From: Acidobacteriaceae bacterium
GTDB lineage: Bacteria > Acidobacteriota > Terriglobia > Terriglobales > Acidobacteriaceae
DNA: 64,000 nucleotides
NCBI GenBank assembly: GCA_903642235.1
Contig: CAHJWL010000001.1
Span: forward strand, 372,001-436,000
Direction of reading: 5' to 3'
Part shown: piece by piece, positions 42,780 to 52,012 of the stretch
How positions within the stretch are numbered: the first letter of the stretch is position 1
How the letters are laid out: every line of letters starts with the position of its first letter
The notes under the pieces: model-generated
The model's input: the letters and a program-made list of their open reading frames with translations, nothing else
Told to the model about the DNA's origin: nothing
Databases searched by the model: none
Translations under genes and position numbers: made by a program

Positions 42780-44300
42780 ATGCGATGGACAGACCTGCTG
42801 CGCGAGATGGCGACGACCCGGATTGGCGGCGAGATCGAGGCCGAGGTCAGCGGAGTTCAGTATGACTCGCGCCGCGTAGAGGATGGCGATCTCTTCATCG
42901 CGATGCGGGGCGAGAGCGCCGATGGCAACCGATATGTCGAGCGGGCGCTGCAGGCGGGTGCGAGTGCGATTGCAATGGATTCAATCGAGACCTATGAACG
43001 CTTGAAAGCGGCGGGTCTTGAGGTCGGGTTGGCCCATGTGGCGAATGGGCGGAGAGCTTTGAGTGAAGCAAGCGCGGCGATCTTCGGGCATCCGGAGCGT
43101 GCCTTAACGCTGAGCGCAGTGACCGGGACGAACGGAAAGACCACGACGGCTTGGCTGCTGGAGCAGATCTTGCGAAGTGCGGGACGAAAGAGTGTGCTGG
43201 TGGGGACGATTGAGACGCATGTGGCGGGTGCGGTGCGAGAGAGCCCGCATACCACGCCGGAGTCGCGCGATCTGCTTCGAACCTTCGCGGATGGCGTCGC
43301 GCTTGGGTGTACGGAGGCGGTCATCGAAGCGAGCAGTCATGCGCTCGAGCAGGAACGAGTGTGGGGGATGCCGGTCGATGTGGCGATCTGGACAAACCTG
43401 ACGCAGGATCATCTGGACTACCACCGGACGATGGAGGCGTACTTTCTCGCAAAGGCGAAGTTATTCATGGGTCTGGGGACGCGGGTGCCGCGTGTGGCGG
43501 TGGTCAATGCGGATGACGCGTACGGAGCGAGAGTAGCGGAGCTGGCACAGACATCCGGCAGTAAAGTGTGGCGGTACGGCATGGGCGTTAAGGGCGGCTT
43601 CGGACCGGAGTTCCGAGCGGAGCGCGTGAACTTACGTGCAGGAGAGACGACATTCGAGTTCAGGACGAGCTTCGGCATGGTGCCCATGCGCTCGCCGCTC
43701 ACGGGAGCAGTGAACGTGTACAACCTGCTTGCTGCTGCCTGTGCGGCGCTGGCCAGAGGCGTGCGTCTTGAGGAGATTGCGTCGGCAACGGAGCGACTGG
43801 CGCAGGTTCCCGGGCGATTTGAAGTCGTACCCTCGCCACGTAAAGCCATCTTCGTGGCGGTGGACTATGCGCATACAGAGCATGCGCTGCGAACTCTGAC
43901 TGCGCTTGCACGGGAGCTGGTGCGTCCTCTGGATGGACGGGTCATCACCGTGTTCGGGTGCGGCGGAGACCGGGATCGAACGAAGCGGCCGAAGATGGGA
44001 CGGGCGGCTGGCGAGGGTAGCGATCTGGTCGTGGTGACGAGTGATAATCCGCGGACGGAAGCACCGCGGAGGATCATCGAAGAGGTGATGGAAGGGGTGC
44101 AGGAGACGCCGGCAGACGTGGTGGTGGAGGAGGATCGCGCAGGCGCGATTGCGATCGCCATCCGAGCGGCGCGGCCGGGTGATGTGGTTCTGATCGCCGG
44201 GAAAGGACACGAAAAGGTACAGATCTTTGTCGATGAGGTGGTGCCCTTCGATGATGTGCTGGTAGCGAACGATGTGCTGCGGGAGCTTGAGGGCGAATGA
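42780..44300 (+). CDS. murE: UDP-MurNAc-tripeptide synthetase MurE
   Basis: MurE adds the third amino acid to UDP-MurNAc-L-Ala-D-Glu. The ATP loop GTNGKTTT is at residues 116-123, and the DNPR motif at 422-425 is the known marker of meso-diaminopimelate specificity, so the wall should be mDAP type. The 506-residue length is normal. Its TGA (44298-44300) overlaps the ATG of the first micro-ORF of the repeat ladder. It lies about 176 bp after ftsI. Confidence 0.96.
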   Translation: MRWTDLLREMATTRIGGEIEAEVSGVQYDSRRVEDGDLFIAMRGESADGNRYVERALQAGASAIAMDSIETYERLKAAGLEVGLAHVANGRRALSEASAAIFGHPERALTLSAVTGTNGKTTTAWLLEQILRSAGRKSVLVGTIETHVAGAVRESPHTTPESRDLLRTFADGVALGCTEAVIEASSHALEQERVWGMPVDVAIWTNLTQDHLDYHRTMEAYFLAKAKLFMGLGTRVPRVAVVNADDAYGARVAELAQTSGSKVWRYGMGVKGGFGPEFRAERVNLRAGETTFEFRTSFGMVPMRSPLTGAVNVYNLLAAACAALARGVRLEEIASATERLAQVPGRFEVVPSPRKAIFVAVDYAHTEHALRTLTALARELVRPLDGRVITVFGCGGDRDRTKRPKMGRAAGEGSDLVVVTSDNPRTEAPRRIIEEVMEGVQETPADVVVEEDRAGAIAIAIRAARPGDVVLIAGKGHEKVQIFVDEVVPFDDVLVANDVLRELEGE

Positions 44301-44353
44301 AGTTGAGAGCAGGATGTGTGGCGGAGCGGTGGTCTAGAAGGGACGACGGATGA
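44297..44353 (+). CDS. Micro-ORF A of the murF ladder (18 residues)
   Basis: Encodes MKLRAGCVAERWSRRDDG. Its ATG overlaps the murE TGA as ATGA, and its TGA overlaps the next ATG at 44350. Most diverged copy. Translation is likely by coupling but unproven. Confidence 0.4.
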   Translation: MKLRAGCVAERWSRRDDG

Positions 44354-44406
44354 AGCTGACACTGGGGCATGTGGCGGAGCACTGGTCTAGAAGGGACGAC
44401 TCATGA
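44350..44406 (+). CDS. Micro-ORF B of the murF ladder (18 residues)
   Basis: Encodes MKLTLGHVAEHWSRRDDS, whose first six residues equal those of MurF. AAGGGA lies 6 bases before the ATG. The stop overlaps the ATG at 44403. Confidence 0.4.
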   Translation: MKLTLGHVAEHWSRRDDS

Positions 44407-44459
44407 AGCTGACACTGGGGCATGTGGCGGAGCACTGGTTGGGAAGAGGCGACTCATGA
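44403..44459 (+). CDS. Micro-ORF C of the murF ladder (18 residues)
   Basis: Encodes MKLTLGHVAEHWLGRGDS. AAGGGA lies upstream of its ATG. The stop overlaps the ATG at 44456. Same coupling pattern as its neighbours. Confidence 0.4.
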   Translation: MKLTLGHVAEHWLGRGDS

Positions 44460-44512
44460 AGCTGACACTGGGGCATGTGGCGGAGCACTGGTTGGGAAGA
44501 GGAGACTCATGA
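44456..44512 (+). CDS. Micro-ORF D of the murF ladder (18 residues)
   Basis: Encodes MKLTLGHVAEHWLGRGDS again. Its final codons contain GAGGAG, the ribosome site for murF, and its TGA overlaps the murF ATG at 44509. Confidence 0.4.
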   Translation: MKLTLGHVAEHWLGRGDS

Positions 44513-45894
44513 AGCTGACACTGGGGCAGATCGCGGATTGGATTCATGCCGAAGGAGACTTCACGACGCGGCTCGAGGCTGTAGGCTACTCGATCGACTC
44601 GCGCACGATCAGCGCGGGGGAGTTGTTCTTTGCCGTTACGGGTGAGCGCGTGGATGGCCATGCGTATGTCGAGGCGGCGCTTGCGAACGGGGCGGTCGGA
44701 GTTGTTGTAAGCCAGCGCTGGCTGGTGCCGGATGAACTGGAACCGTGCCGGGTGTTGCGGGTTCCGGAGAGTGAGGATTGTGTGCTGCAGGCGATGCAGA
44801 CGCTGGCGAGACGGGTGCGGGAGGAGTGGGGCGGGCGCGTGATTGGGATAACCGGATCAGCGGGCAAGACGACAACGAAGGAGATGGTGGCGGCGGTGCT
44901 GGCGGCGAGGTTCAAGGTGCTCAAGAGTGAGGGCAATCTCAATAATCATTTCGGGATGCCGCTGCAGCTTCTGAAGCTCGAGCCGGAGCATCAGGTGGCG
45001 GTGCTTGAGATGGGCATGAATCATGCGGGCGAACTGCGGGTGCTTGCGGAGATCGCACGGCCGGACTGGGCGGTGGTGACGAACGTTGCGGCGGTGCACC
45101 TGGAGTATTTTCCGGACGGAATTGCGGGCATCGCGGCGGCCAAGCGGGAGCTGGTGGAGGCTCTCCCAGCCGGGGGCGTTGCGGTGTTGAATGGAGAGGA
45201 TGCGCGGGTACGGGAGTTTGGTCGCGAGCTCGATGTGAAGACTGTGCTATACGGCGAGACTCCCGATGCGGCAGTTCGCGCGGAGAGCGTGGAAGAGTTG
45301 GGTGTGGATGGACTCACCTTTGCTGCGGTGGTCGCTGCGAGCGATGAACGCGCGGAGGTGCGGCTGCATCTGCTGGGACGGCAGAATGTAGCCAACGCCC
45401 TCGCGGCGATTGCGGTTGGCTCTGAGAGCGGGATCCCGCTCGGGGAGTGCGCGCGCTCGCTCGGTGCAATGCGTGCCGCGGAGAAGCGCGGACAGGTGCT
45501 GGCGTGGCACGGAGCGAAGATCGTGAACGACTCGTACAACTCGAATCCGCGGGCGCTCGATGCGATGGTGGATGCGCTGCTGACGATGACAGCGGCGCGG
45601 CGGATTGTGGTGGCGGGCGAGATGCTGGAGTTGGGAGCCGAGGGTGGAACGCTGCATGAAAGCTGTGGCGTGCGGATGGCAGAGCTGGGCGTGGACGTGG
45701 TGATCGGGGTACGAGGGTTGGCGCAGCGGATTGTGGATGGGGCTGCCGGCGGTGGGGCAGAGGCAATGTTTTTCTCAACGCCGGAGCAGGCAGCAAGCTG
45801 GATGCGGGAGCATGTGCGCGCGGAGGATGCAATCCTAGTCAAGGGATCGCGCGGGGTAGGACTGGAGCGGGCGCTGGCGGCGCTGGGGGAGTAG
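44509..45894 (+). CDS. murF: UDP-MurNAc-tripeptide-D-Ala-D-Ala ligase MurF
   Basis: MurF attaches D-Ala-D-Ala to complete the UDP-MurNAc-pentapeptide. The ATP loop ITGSAGKTTTKEM is near residues 118-130, with LNNHFGMPLQLLKL and GMNHAGELRVLAEIARP following, standard for MurF. ATG 44509 gives 461 residues; the frame is open to 44422 but that part lies inside the tandem repeats. It starts inside micro-ORF D as ATGA, so its translation probably depends on the ladder. Confidence 0.96.
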   Translation: MKLTLGQIADWIHAEGDFTTRLEAVGYSIDSRTISAGELFFAVTGERVDGHAYVEAALANGAVGVVVSQRWLVPDELEPCRVLRVPESEDCVLQAMQTLARRVREEWGGRVIGITGSAGKTTTKEMVAAVLAARFKVLKSEGNLNNHFGMPLQLLKLEPEHQVAVLEMGMNHAGELRVLAEIARPDWAVVTNVAAVHLEYFPDGIAGIAAAKRELVEALPAGGVAVLNGEDARVREFGRELDVKTVLYGETPDAAVRAESVEELGVDGLTFAAVVAASDERAEVRLHLLGRQNVANALAAIAVGSESGIPLGECARSLGAMRAAEKRGQVLAWHGAKIVNDSYNSNPRALDAMVDALLTMTAARRIVVAGEMLELGAEGGTLHESCGVRMAELGVDVVIGVRGLAQRIVDGAAGGGAEAMFFSTPEQAASWMREHVRAEDAILVKGSRGVGLERALAALGE

Positions 45895-46008
45895 TGCCGG
45901 TGGACTCTGCCGTGGTTCGGCTATGAAAATGCGGCCAGATGTGCTGTGGCGTGCCTTGTAGGATAGCTATGATCCCGGTGCGCGATCGATCTTTCGAAGG
46001 CGGATGAC

Positions 46009-47145
46009 TTGCTCTATTGGCTGCTGTACCAGAAGCTCTTTCCATACTTCCGCCTGTTTCGGATCTTTCGGTATCTGACCTTTCGAACTGTCTTTGCGAG
46101 TTTGACGGCGCTGCTCATCGGCTTGCTAATCGGGCCGTACGTGATTGAGCGTCTGCGAGAGTTTCAGATCGGGCAGTACATCCGTGAGGAAGGGCCGCAG
46201 AGCCATCAGAAGAAGAAGGGCACGCCGACCATGGGTGGGGTGCTGATCTGCATCTCGATCCTGGTGCCGACGCTGCTGTGGAGCGATCTGTCCAACCCGT
46301 TCGTGTGGATTGTGACGCTGTCGACGGTAGCGTTTGGCGCGATCGGGTTCGCGGATGATTACATCAAGGTAGTGCACAAGCGGAACCAGGGGCTGACGGC
46401 GCGGGCGAAGATGGCGTTGCAGTTGCTGGTGAGCGCGGCAGTGGCGATGGTGCTGGTGGTGATGCAGTCGCGGGGGAGCTACTCGACACGGCTGGTGGTG
46501 CCGTTCTTCAAACGCTTCCGGCCCGATCTGATTCTGGGCTGGATGCAGCACATGCCGCACCTCTACTGGCTGAGTTTTCTGCCGTTTGTCGCATTTGTAG
46601 CACTGGTGATTACATTTTCGAGCAACGCAGTAAATCTGACGGATGGGCTCGACGGACTGGCGATCGGATGCACGATCATCGCGGCCGGGGCATTAGCGGT
46701 TCTGACGTACGTGAGCGGGCATGCAGTCTTTTCGGACTACCTGGAGCTACAGCGGATGCCAATGGTTGGCGAGTTGACTATCTTCTGCGGGGCGATGGTG
46801 GGGGCGTCGATCGGCTTTCTCTGGTACAACGCGCATCCAGCCGAGGTGTTCATGGGGGATGTTGGATCGCTGGCGCTGGGCGGAGCGATCGCAACAGTGG
46901 CGGTGGTGATCAAGCAGGAGTTGCTGCTGCCGTTTATCGGCGGCGTCTTTATTCTCGAGGCACTAAGCGTGATGCTGCAGGTAGGCAGCTACAAGCTGCG
47001 AGGCGGAAAGCGCATTTTCAAGATGGCCCCGTTGCACCATCACTTTGAGTTGATCGGATGGAGTGAAAGCAAGGTCATTGCGCGGTTCTGGATTATGGCG
47101 CTGGTGTTTGCGCTGTTCGCGCTGACGACGTTGAAGCTGCGATGA
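46009..47145 (+). CDS. mraY: Phospho-MurNAc-pentapeptide transferase MraY
   Basis: MraY transfers phospho-MurNAc-pentapeptide to undecaprenyl phosphate, making lipid I. The 378-residue protein has about ten membrane segments. Catalytic landmarks are [10 protein letters not shown]-like [13 protein letters not shown] (about 65-77), [17 protein letters not shown] (DDD-type motif), [15 protein letters not shown] and [14 protein letters not shown] 46009 is the start, with AAGGCGG before it, and gives the expected [14 protein letters not shown] beginning. It follows murF after 114 bp. Confidence 0.97.
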   Translation: MLYWLLYQKLFPYFRLFRIFRYLTFRTVFASLTALLIGLLIGPYVIERLREFQIGQYIREEGPQSHQKKKGTPTMGGVLICISILVPTLLWSDLSNPFVWIVTLSTVAFGAIGFADDYIKVVHKRNQGLTARAKMALQLLVSAAVAMVLVVMQSRGSYSTRLVVPFFKRFRPDLILGWMQHMPHLYWLSFLPFVAFVALVITFSSNAVNLTDGLDGLAIGCTIIAAGALAVLTYVSGHAVFSDYLELQRMPMVGELTIFCGAMVGASIGFLWYNAHPAEVFMGDVGSLALGGAIATVAVVIKQELLLPFIGGVFILEALSVMLQVGSYKLRGGKRIFKMAPLHHHFELIGWSESKVIARFWIMALVFALFALTTLKLR

Positions 47146-47218
47146 TCTCCGGTCTTTGCTGCAGGAAGCAGGCTACACCTCCCGTCAAGAACCCATACAC
47201 TTGGCACTTGGACACCTT

Positions 47219-48571
47219 ATGGATTTGAAGAACAAACGCGTGCTCGTAGTCGGTGCTGGAAAGAGCGGCATTTCGGCGGCGCACTTCTTGCTGCGGCACG
47301 GCGCCAAGGTGACGGTGAGCGACTCGCGCAGTGCGGCGGCGCTGGCGGGGGAGATTCCTGCTTTGATGGAGGCCGGCATCATGGTCGAGACAGGTGGACA
47401 TGGGCTGCTGACGTTTCGGCGTCAGGATTTCATTGTGATCTCGCCGGGTGTGCCGACGCTGACGCCGGAGGTGGTGCGGGTGCGCGCGCTGGGAATGCCG
47501 GTGGTGGGCGAGTTGGAACTTGCGAGCCGCTTTTTGCAAGGGCAGGTGATTGCGATCACGGGGTCAAACGGAAAGACGACGACGACGACGTTGGTGGGCG
47601 AGATTCTCAAGGCGACTGGAAGGCCGACGCTGGTAGGCGGCAACATTGGAACCCCGGTGATCGACCTGGTCGCAGAGAGCACACCCGAGACGTGCAACGT
47701 GCTCGAGGTGTCGAGCTTTCAACTGGAGACGATCGAAACGTTTCGCCCGCGAATCGCGGTGGTGCTGAACATCACGCCTGATCACCTGGACCGGCACAAG
47801 ACATTCGAGAACTATGCGGCGGCGAAGACGCGCATCACCGAGCGGCAGGACGTAGAGGACTTCCTTGTCCTGAACGCGGAGGACAAAGCGGCTCAGATGG
47901 TCGCGGCGAAGACAAAGGCACAGATCTTCTGGTTCAGCCCGCGGCGGCCGATCAAGCAGGGCGCATTCGTGCAGGGCAAGAATGTTCTGTTTCTCGCAAA
48001 GGAGGGCGCAAAGGCGGAGCCGGTGATGCCGGTCGGCGAGATCACGCTGAAGGGCGCACACAACGTGGAGAATGTGCTGGCCGCGGTTACAGTTGCGCGG
48101 CTGGCGGGAGTTCCGCCGGAGGTGATTCGAGAGGTTGTACACAGCTTCAGAGCGGTCGAACATCGCCTGGAGCTGGTGCGGGAACGGAATGGGGTGGTGT
48201 ACTACAACGACTCGAAGGCCACGAATGTGGATGCGGCGATGAAGGCGGTAGCGTCGTTTCCGGCGGGGATCCACCTCATCCTCGGAGGGAAGGATAAGGA
48301 CTCGGATTACAGCGTGATGGCGCCGCTGCTGCAGGAGCGGGTGAGGGTTGTTTACACGATTGGTTCAGCGGCGGAAAAGATCGGCGGGGCGCTGGCCGGA
48401 GTCGTGAAGATGGTGGAGGCGGAGACGCTCGAGCGCGCGGTTGCAGCGGCGGCGGCGGCGGCGGTGAAGGGCGATGTGGTGCTGCTGGCACCAGCCTGCG
48501 CGAGCTTTGATCAGTTTGAAAGCTATGAACATCGGGGCCGGGTGTTTCGTGAGTTGGTGACGGGGCTGTAG
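47219..48571 (+). CDS. murD: UDP-MurNAc-L-Ala:D-Glu ligase MurD
   Basis: MurD adds D-glutamate to UDP-MurNAc-L-Ala. ATG 47219 (MDLKNKRVLVVGAGKSG) gives 450 residues; the frame is open 21 codons upstream but without a ribosome site. ATP loop ITGSNGKTTTTTLVGEI near residues 112-128, VLNITPDHLDRHKTFENYAAAK and YYNDSKATNVDAAMKA match the family. It follows mraY by 73 bp. Confidence 0.97.
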   Translation: MDLKNKRVLVVGAGKSGISAAHFLLRHGAKVTVSDSRSAAALAGEIPALMEAGIMVETGGHGLLTFRRQDFIVISPGVPTLTPEVVRVRALGMPVVGELELASRFLQGQVIAITGSNGKTTTTTLVGEILKATGRPTLVGGNIGTPVIDLVAESTPETCNVLEVSSFQLETIETFRPRIAVVLNITPDHLDRHKTFENYAAAKTRITERQDVEDFLVLNAEDKAAQMVAAKTKAQIFWFSPRRPIKQGAFVQGKNVLFLAKEGAKAEPVMPVGEITLKGAHNVENVLAAVTVARLAGVPPEVIREVVHSFRAVEHRLELVRERNGVVYYNDSKATNVDAAMKAVASFPAGIHLILGGKDKDSDYSVMAPLLQERVRVVYTIGSAAEKIGGALAGVVKMVEAETLERAVAAAAAAAVKGDVVLLAPACASFDQFESYEHRGRVFRELVTGL

Positions 48572-48644
48572 GTGCACGCGGCAGAGAAGCGGTTGCTCCC
48601 TCCGCTGCGTTTTGGTTGGCATGACAGTTGGAGTCGGGTGAACG

Positions 48645-49739
48645 ATGGCGAAGCGGGTTGGCGTTGACAAGTGGCTGTTCGGAACGGTTCTCTTGCTGGT
48701 GCTGTTCGGGCTGATCACGGTGTTTTCCGCTTCGGCCGTGATAGCGCAGTCGACGCTGGGATCGCCGTACAGCTATGTAGCAAAGCAGGCGCTGTGGGTG
48801 CTGCTAGGAATGATCGCGCTAACGGCGCTGATGAAGATTGACTACCGACGCTACAACAGTCCGAAGGTAGTCTTTTCGGCGGTGGCGGGGACAGTGGTGA
48901 TTCTCCTGGCGGTGTTTGCGATGCATGATTCGCATCACACCCACCGATGGATCCGGTTCGGTGGTTTGTTTACGTTCCAGCCGTCGGAGATTGCAAAGCC
49001 GGTGCTGGTGCTGCTGCTGGCGTACTTCCTGCAGAACAAGCTGCACCAGATGGAGGATTTGAAGAACGTCGTACTGCGGGCAGTGGCGCTGCCGGCGCTG
49101 TTTATCGTGCTGGTGGCGGGTGAGCCGGACCTGGGCACGGCCATTGTGCTGTCGGCGACGACGGCGTTGATGCTGTACCTGGCGGGGGCGCGGCCGCTGC
49201 ATCTCTCCCTTCCGCTGTTTGTCGCGGTGCCGCCGTTGTTTTACATGCTGTTCATGGTGCCGTGGCGACTCGCGCGCATGAAGGTCTTTATGAATCCGGA
49301 AGCTGACCCCCGGGGGGCCGGGTTCCACATCATGCAGTCGCTCATCGCAGTGGGAACGGGTGGATGGCATGGGCTGGGTTTAATGGAGGGGCGGCAGAAG
49401 CTGTTCTACCTGCCGGAGCCGCATACGGACTTTATCTTCGCCAACGTGTGTGAAGAGTTGGGCCTGATTGGCGCGCTGTGTACGGTGGGACTGTTCTGCT
49501 TTCTGGGGTATCGCGGGCTGCGGGCGGCGGTGCTTTCGACGGATCCTTTCGCACGCTTTCTGGCATTCGGCTTCACGGTGACCATTCTGGTGCAGGCGTT
49601 TTTCAACATCAGCGTGGTGGTGGCGCTGCTGCCAACCAAGGGCATTCCGCTGCCGTTCATCTCCTCAGGAGGCACCAGCGTGTTTATCACGTTGGCGAGC
49701 ATGGGTGTGCTGCTGAACATTACGCGTGAGATCGACTGA
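48645..49739 (+). CDS. ftsW: Septal peptidoglycan glycosyltransferase FtsW
   Basis: A SEDS family lipid II polymerase of 364 residues with about ten membrane segments. Motifs include VFSASAVIA near the start, GGLFTFQPSEIAKPVLVLLLAYFL, AGEPDLGTAIVL (catalytic loop) and PLPFISSGGTS near the C-terminus. It works with FtsI at the septum. At 364 residues it is at the compact end of the family. It lies 73 bp after murD and 15 bp before murG. Confidence 0.96.
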   Translation: MAKRVGVDKWLFGTVLLLVLFGLITVFSASAVIAQSTLGSPYSYVAKQALWVLLGMIALTALMKIDYRRYNSPKVVFSAVAGTVVILLAVFAMHDSHHTHRWIRFGGLFTFQPSEIAKPVLVLLLAYFLQNKLHQMEDLKNVVLRAVALPALFIVLVAGEPDLGTAIVLSATTALMLYLAGARPLHLSLPLFVAVPPLFYMLFMVPWRLARMKVFMNPEADPRGAGFHIMQSLIAVGTGGWHGLGLMEGRQKLFYLPEPHTDFIFANVCEELGLIGALCTVGLFCFLGYRGLRAAVLSTDPFARFLAFGFTVTILVQAFFNISVVVALLPTKGIPLPFISSGGTSVFITLASMGVLLNITREID

Positions 49740-49754
49740 GACAGGAACAACGGC

Positions 49755-50840
49755 TTGGCATTACGGATTCTGATCGCGGGAGGCGGGACCGGTGGTCATG
49801 TGATTCCGGCGCTCGCGATCGGTCGTGAGCTGCGGGATCGGTATGGCGCGGAGGTCCGATTTGTGGGGACGGCGCGCGGGCTTGAGACGAGACTGGTGCC
49901 AGCGGGGGGATTTCCTCTCGATCTGGTAGAGGTGGGACAGCTAAAAGGCCTGTCCTTCGCGACGAAGCTGCGGACAATGGGTGCTCTGCCTGGCGCGGTG
50001 CTGCGATGCATGCAGCTGCTGCGTGCCTTTCGACCGCAGGTCGTGGTCGGGGTGGGCGGATATGCGTCAGGGCCGGCGATGGGAGCGGCGCTGCTGCTGC
50101 GTGTGCCCACGATGGCCTATGAGCCGAACGCGATACCGGGACTGGCGAACCGCCTTGTGGGGAGATTGGTCTCCGCGGCTGCCGTGAACTTTACGGAGAC
50201 ACAACGCTTCTTTCGCAAGGCAGTTGTCACCGGGGTGCCGGTGCGTGGCGAGTTCTTTCAGATCCCACCGCGCGATACGGCAGCGCCACCACATCTACTG
50301 GTCTTTGGGGGAAGTCAGGGAGCGCGCGCCTTGAACACGCGCATGACGGAAATCATTGGGTCGCTGCTGGAGCGGGTGCCTGGCCTGACAGTGCTGCATC
50401 AGGCTGGCGCTCGTCACGCTCAGGCTACGGAAGCGGCGTATCGGAAGTCCGGAGCCGATGCTGAACGGTGGCGCGTTGCGGCTTTTCTCGACGAGATGCC
50501 GTCCCACCTTCAAAGGGCGAGTCTGGTGCTGTGCCGCAGCGGAGCCAGTTCCGTCGCGGAACTGGCGGCAGCCGGCAGACCATCGCTGCTTGTGCCGTTT
50601 CCACAGGCTGCCGATGACCATCAGCGAAGAAACGCCGAGGCCTTTGCACGGGAGGGTGCGGCGCAGGTGCTTCTCGAGGCAGAGATGTCGGCGGAGGTGC
50701 TGCTGGAGCGGCTTGCCGGTCTGCTGACCAGTGCCGAGCGGCTGGCGGAGATGGCGCGAAACGCAAAGGCTGGAGGAAGACCGGATGCGGTGCTGAAGAT
50801 CGGCCGGATGATTTTCGACCTCGCGCGGATTGCGCCGTAG
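49755..50840 (+). CDS. murG: Lipid I GlcNAc transferase MurG
   Basis: MurG adds GlcNAc to lipid I, forming lipid II on the inner membrane face. The donor-acceptor glycine loop GGGTGGH is at residues 9-15, PQVVVGVGGYASGPAMGAA follows, and VFGGSQGARALN, RSGASSVAELAAAGRPSLLVPFPQAADDHQRRNAEAF form the UDP-GlcNAc site. TTG 49755 is the start, with AGGAA upstream. The gene ends at a strong hairpin (50868-50897), so the dcw transcript probably stops here before murC. Confidence 0.96.
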   Translation: MALRILIAGGGTGGHVIPALAIGRELRDRYGAEVRFVGTARGLETRLVPAGGFPLDLVEVGQLKGLSFATKLRTMGALPGAVLRCMQLLRAFRPQVVVGVGGYASGPAMGAALLLRVPTMAYEPNAIPGLANRLVGRLVSAAAVNFTETQRFFRKAVVTGVPVRGEFFQIPPRDTAAPPHLLVFGGSQGARALNTRMTEIIGSLLERVPGLTVLHQAGARHAQATEAAYRKSGADAERWRVAAFLDEMPSHLQRASLVLCRSGASSVAELAAAGRPSLLVPFPQAADDHQRRNAEAFAREGAAQVLLEAEMSAEVLLERLAGLLTSAERLAEMARNAKAGGRPDAVLKIGRMIFDLARIAP

Positions 50841-50867
50841 AGCTTCAGCTTTCAGAGAGGAAGGCGG

Positions 50868-50897
50868 AAGGGGCTGAGCGTTTCAACTCAGCCCCTT
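50868..50897. terminator. Bidirectional terminator between murG and the WxxGxW gene
   Basis: AAGGGGCTGAG and CTCAGCCCCTT form a perfect 11-bp stem with an 8-base loop. It sits 28 bp after murG (plus) and 21 bp after the minus-strand gene, so it can serve both. It splits the dcw cluster transcriptionally. Confidence 0.8.
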
Positions 50898-50917
50898 GCC
50901 TCGCGTTGGGTCAGGGT

Positions 50918-52012
50918 CTAGCGATGACCGCCACCGCCATGGGAGCCGCCGCCAAACCCACCACCGGTATGACTGCCGCCTCCGCTGAAGCCGCCACCGC
51001 TGTGGCTTCCTCCACCAAAGCTGCCGCCGCCCGTCTGTGCGCGGCCCTGGCCGGAGAAGCCGCCGGCGCGTGCGGGGACACTCTGACTTCCGCCGCGTTC
51101 CATTCCGCCGTAGGCAGGGCTGCCGCCGGGGATGCCGCGCTGGCCGCCGTTATAGGCCTGACCGCCGCCGTAGCTCTGACCGCCGTTGCTGTAGCCGCGA
51201 CCGCCACCGTAGCTCTGACCGCCGTTGCTGTAGCCGCGACCGTTGGTGTAGCCATGCTGGCCACCGGTGGACGACTCGCCTCCGGGATAGCCTCGCTGCG
51301 CACCGTTATAGCTCTGGGTGGATCCATTGCCGCCGGCAAAGCCTCTCTGGCCGCCGTTGAAGCCACCCGCACCGGAGAGTCCACGCGCGCCGTTGTAGTT
51401 ATTGATGGTGGTCCGGTTTCCGTTGTTGAAGCTGCCACCGTAGCCACGACCGCCGATGTTTGAACCGCGAAAGCCCTCATAGCCACCTCCGCGAGCGTAG
51501 CTGAACCCGCCGGGATGGACCGGAGCACCACCCCATGGGCGGTTGTAGACGTTGTTGAAGCGGCCGCCGAAGCCGCCGAAGTTGTTATAGCCGCGGTTGT
51601 ACCAGAAGCGACCGCCGTTCCAGTAGCCGCCGTAGAAGCCGGTGCCGAAGTAGCCGAAGCCGTAGTTGATGCCGCCGTAGTAGCCGATGCTGTTGCCCCA
51701 GTAGCCGGCGTTCCAGAAGTAATTGCTGCCACCGTAGCCCCAGTAGCCGGGTGTCCAGAGAGCGCCCTGGTAGGGCGGAAGAACCCAGGCGCCATCGACC
51801 CAGTAGTACCCTTCATCGCCGTAGGCCCAATAGCCGGGTGTCCAGATGTACCCGTCACCGGGGATCTCCGGTTGAACATAGACCGGGATCTCAGGGGGCG
51901 CTATGCCGATCGAAACGAAGACGCGCGCATGCGCGGCGGCGGGTGCGACAAGCATGGCTCCTGAGAGGAGCGCTGTGCTGACGACAGAACGTACGGTTCG
52001 CGTGATCTGCAT
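50918..52012 (-). CDS. Exported glycine-rich WxxGxW repeat protein
   Basis: A 364-residue protein with signal peptide (VVSTALLSGAMLVAPAAAHA). Residues 40-110 contain repeated WTPGYW-type units (IWTPGYWAYGDEGYYWVDGAWVLPPYQGALWTPGYWGYG) of the YxWGxW/WxxGxW repeat family. From about 110 on it is Gly/Tyr/Asn/Ser-rich with short repeats, for example GYSNGGQSYGGG twice. Likely a surface or matrix protein. It is transcribed against murG and murC, a single reversed gene inside the dcw cluster. Confidence 0.85.
   Translation of the reverse strand: MQITRTVRSVVSTALLSGAMLVAPAAAHARVFVSIGIAPPEIPVYVQPEIPGDGYIWTPGYWAYGDEGYYWVDGAWVLPPYQGALWTPGYWGYGGSNYFWNAGYWGNSIGYYGGINYGFGYFGTGFYGGYWNGGRFWYNRGYNNFGGFGGRFNNVYNRPWGGAPVHPGGFSYARGGGYEGFRGSNIGGRGYGGSFNNGNRTTINNYNGARGLSGAGGFNGGQRGFAGGNGSTQSYNGAQRGYPGGESSTGGQHGYTNGRGYSNGGQSYGGGRGYSNGGQSYGGGQAYNGGQRGIPGGSPAYGGMERGGSQSVPARAGGFSGQGRAQTGGGSFGGGSHSGGGFSGGGSHTGGGFGGGSHGGGGHR

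Larger units (their letters stand above)
44297..44508 (+). repeat. Four 53-bp tandem repeats at the murE-murF junction
   Basis: Units start at 44297, 44350, 44403 and 44456, with murF itself at 44509, so the period is exactly 53 bp. The last three copies share the first 36 bases; the first is the most diverged. Each begins ATGAAG, and the last three repeat the first 20 bases of murF (ATGAAGCTGACACTGGGGCA). The unit looks like a copy of the first 53 bp of murF, about two-thirds identical. Confidence 0.97.

Noticed and set aside
44297-44508. Possible CRISPR-like array from regular repeats before murF
   Set aside because: The 53-bp units are directly adjacent with no spacers, carry ATG and stop codons in register, and match the murF start. 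They are a tandem duplication.
50911-51879. 322-residue minus-strand Ala/Thr-rich frame, and an overlapping plus-strand frame at 50906-51463
   Set aside because: Both are shadows of the glycine-rich WxxGxW gene; its signal peptide and repeats identify the real frame. The shadow compositions have no fold-like pattern.
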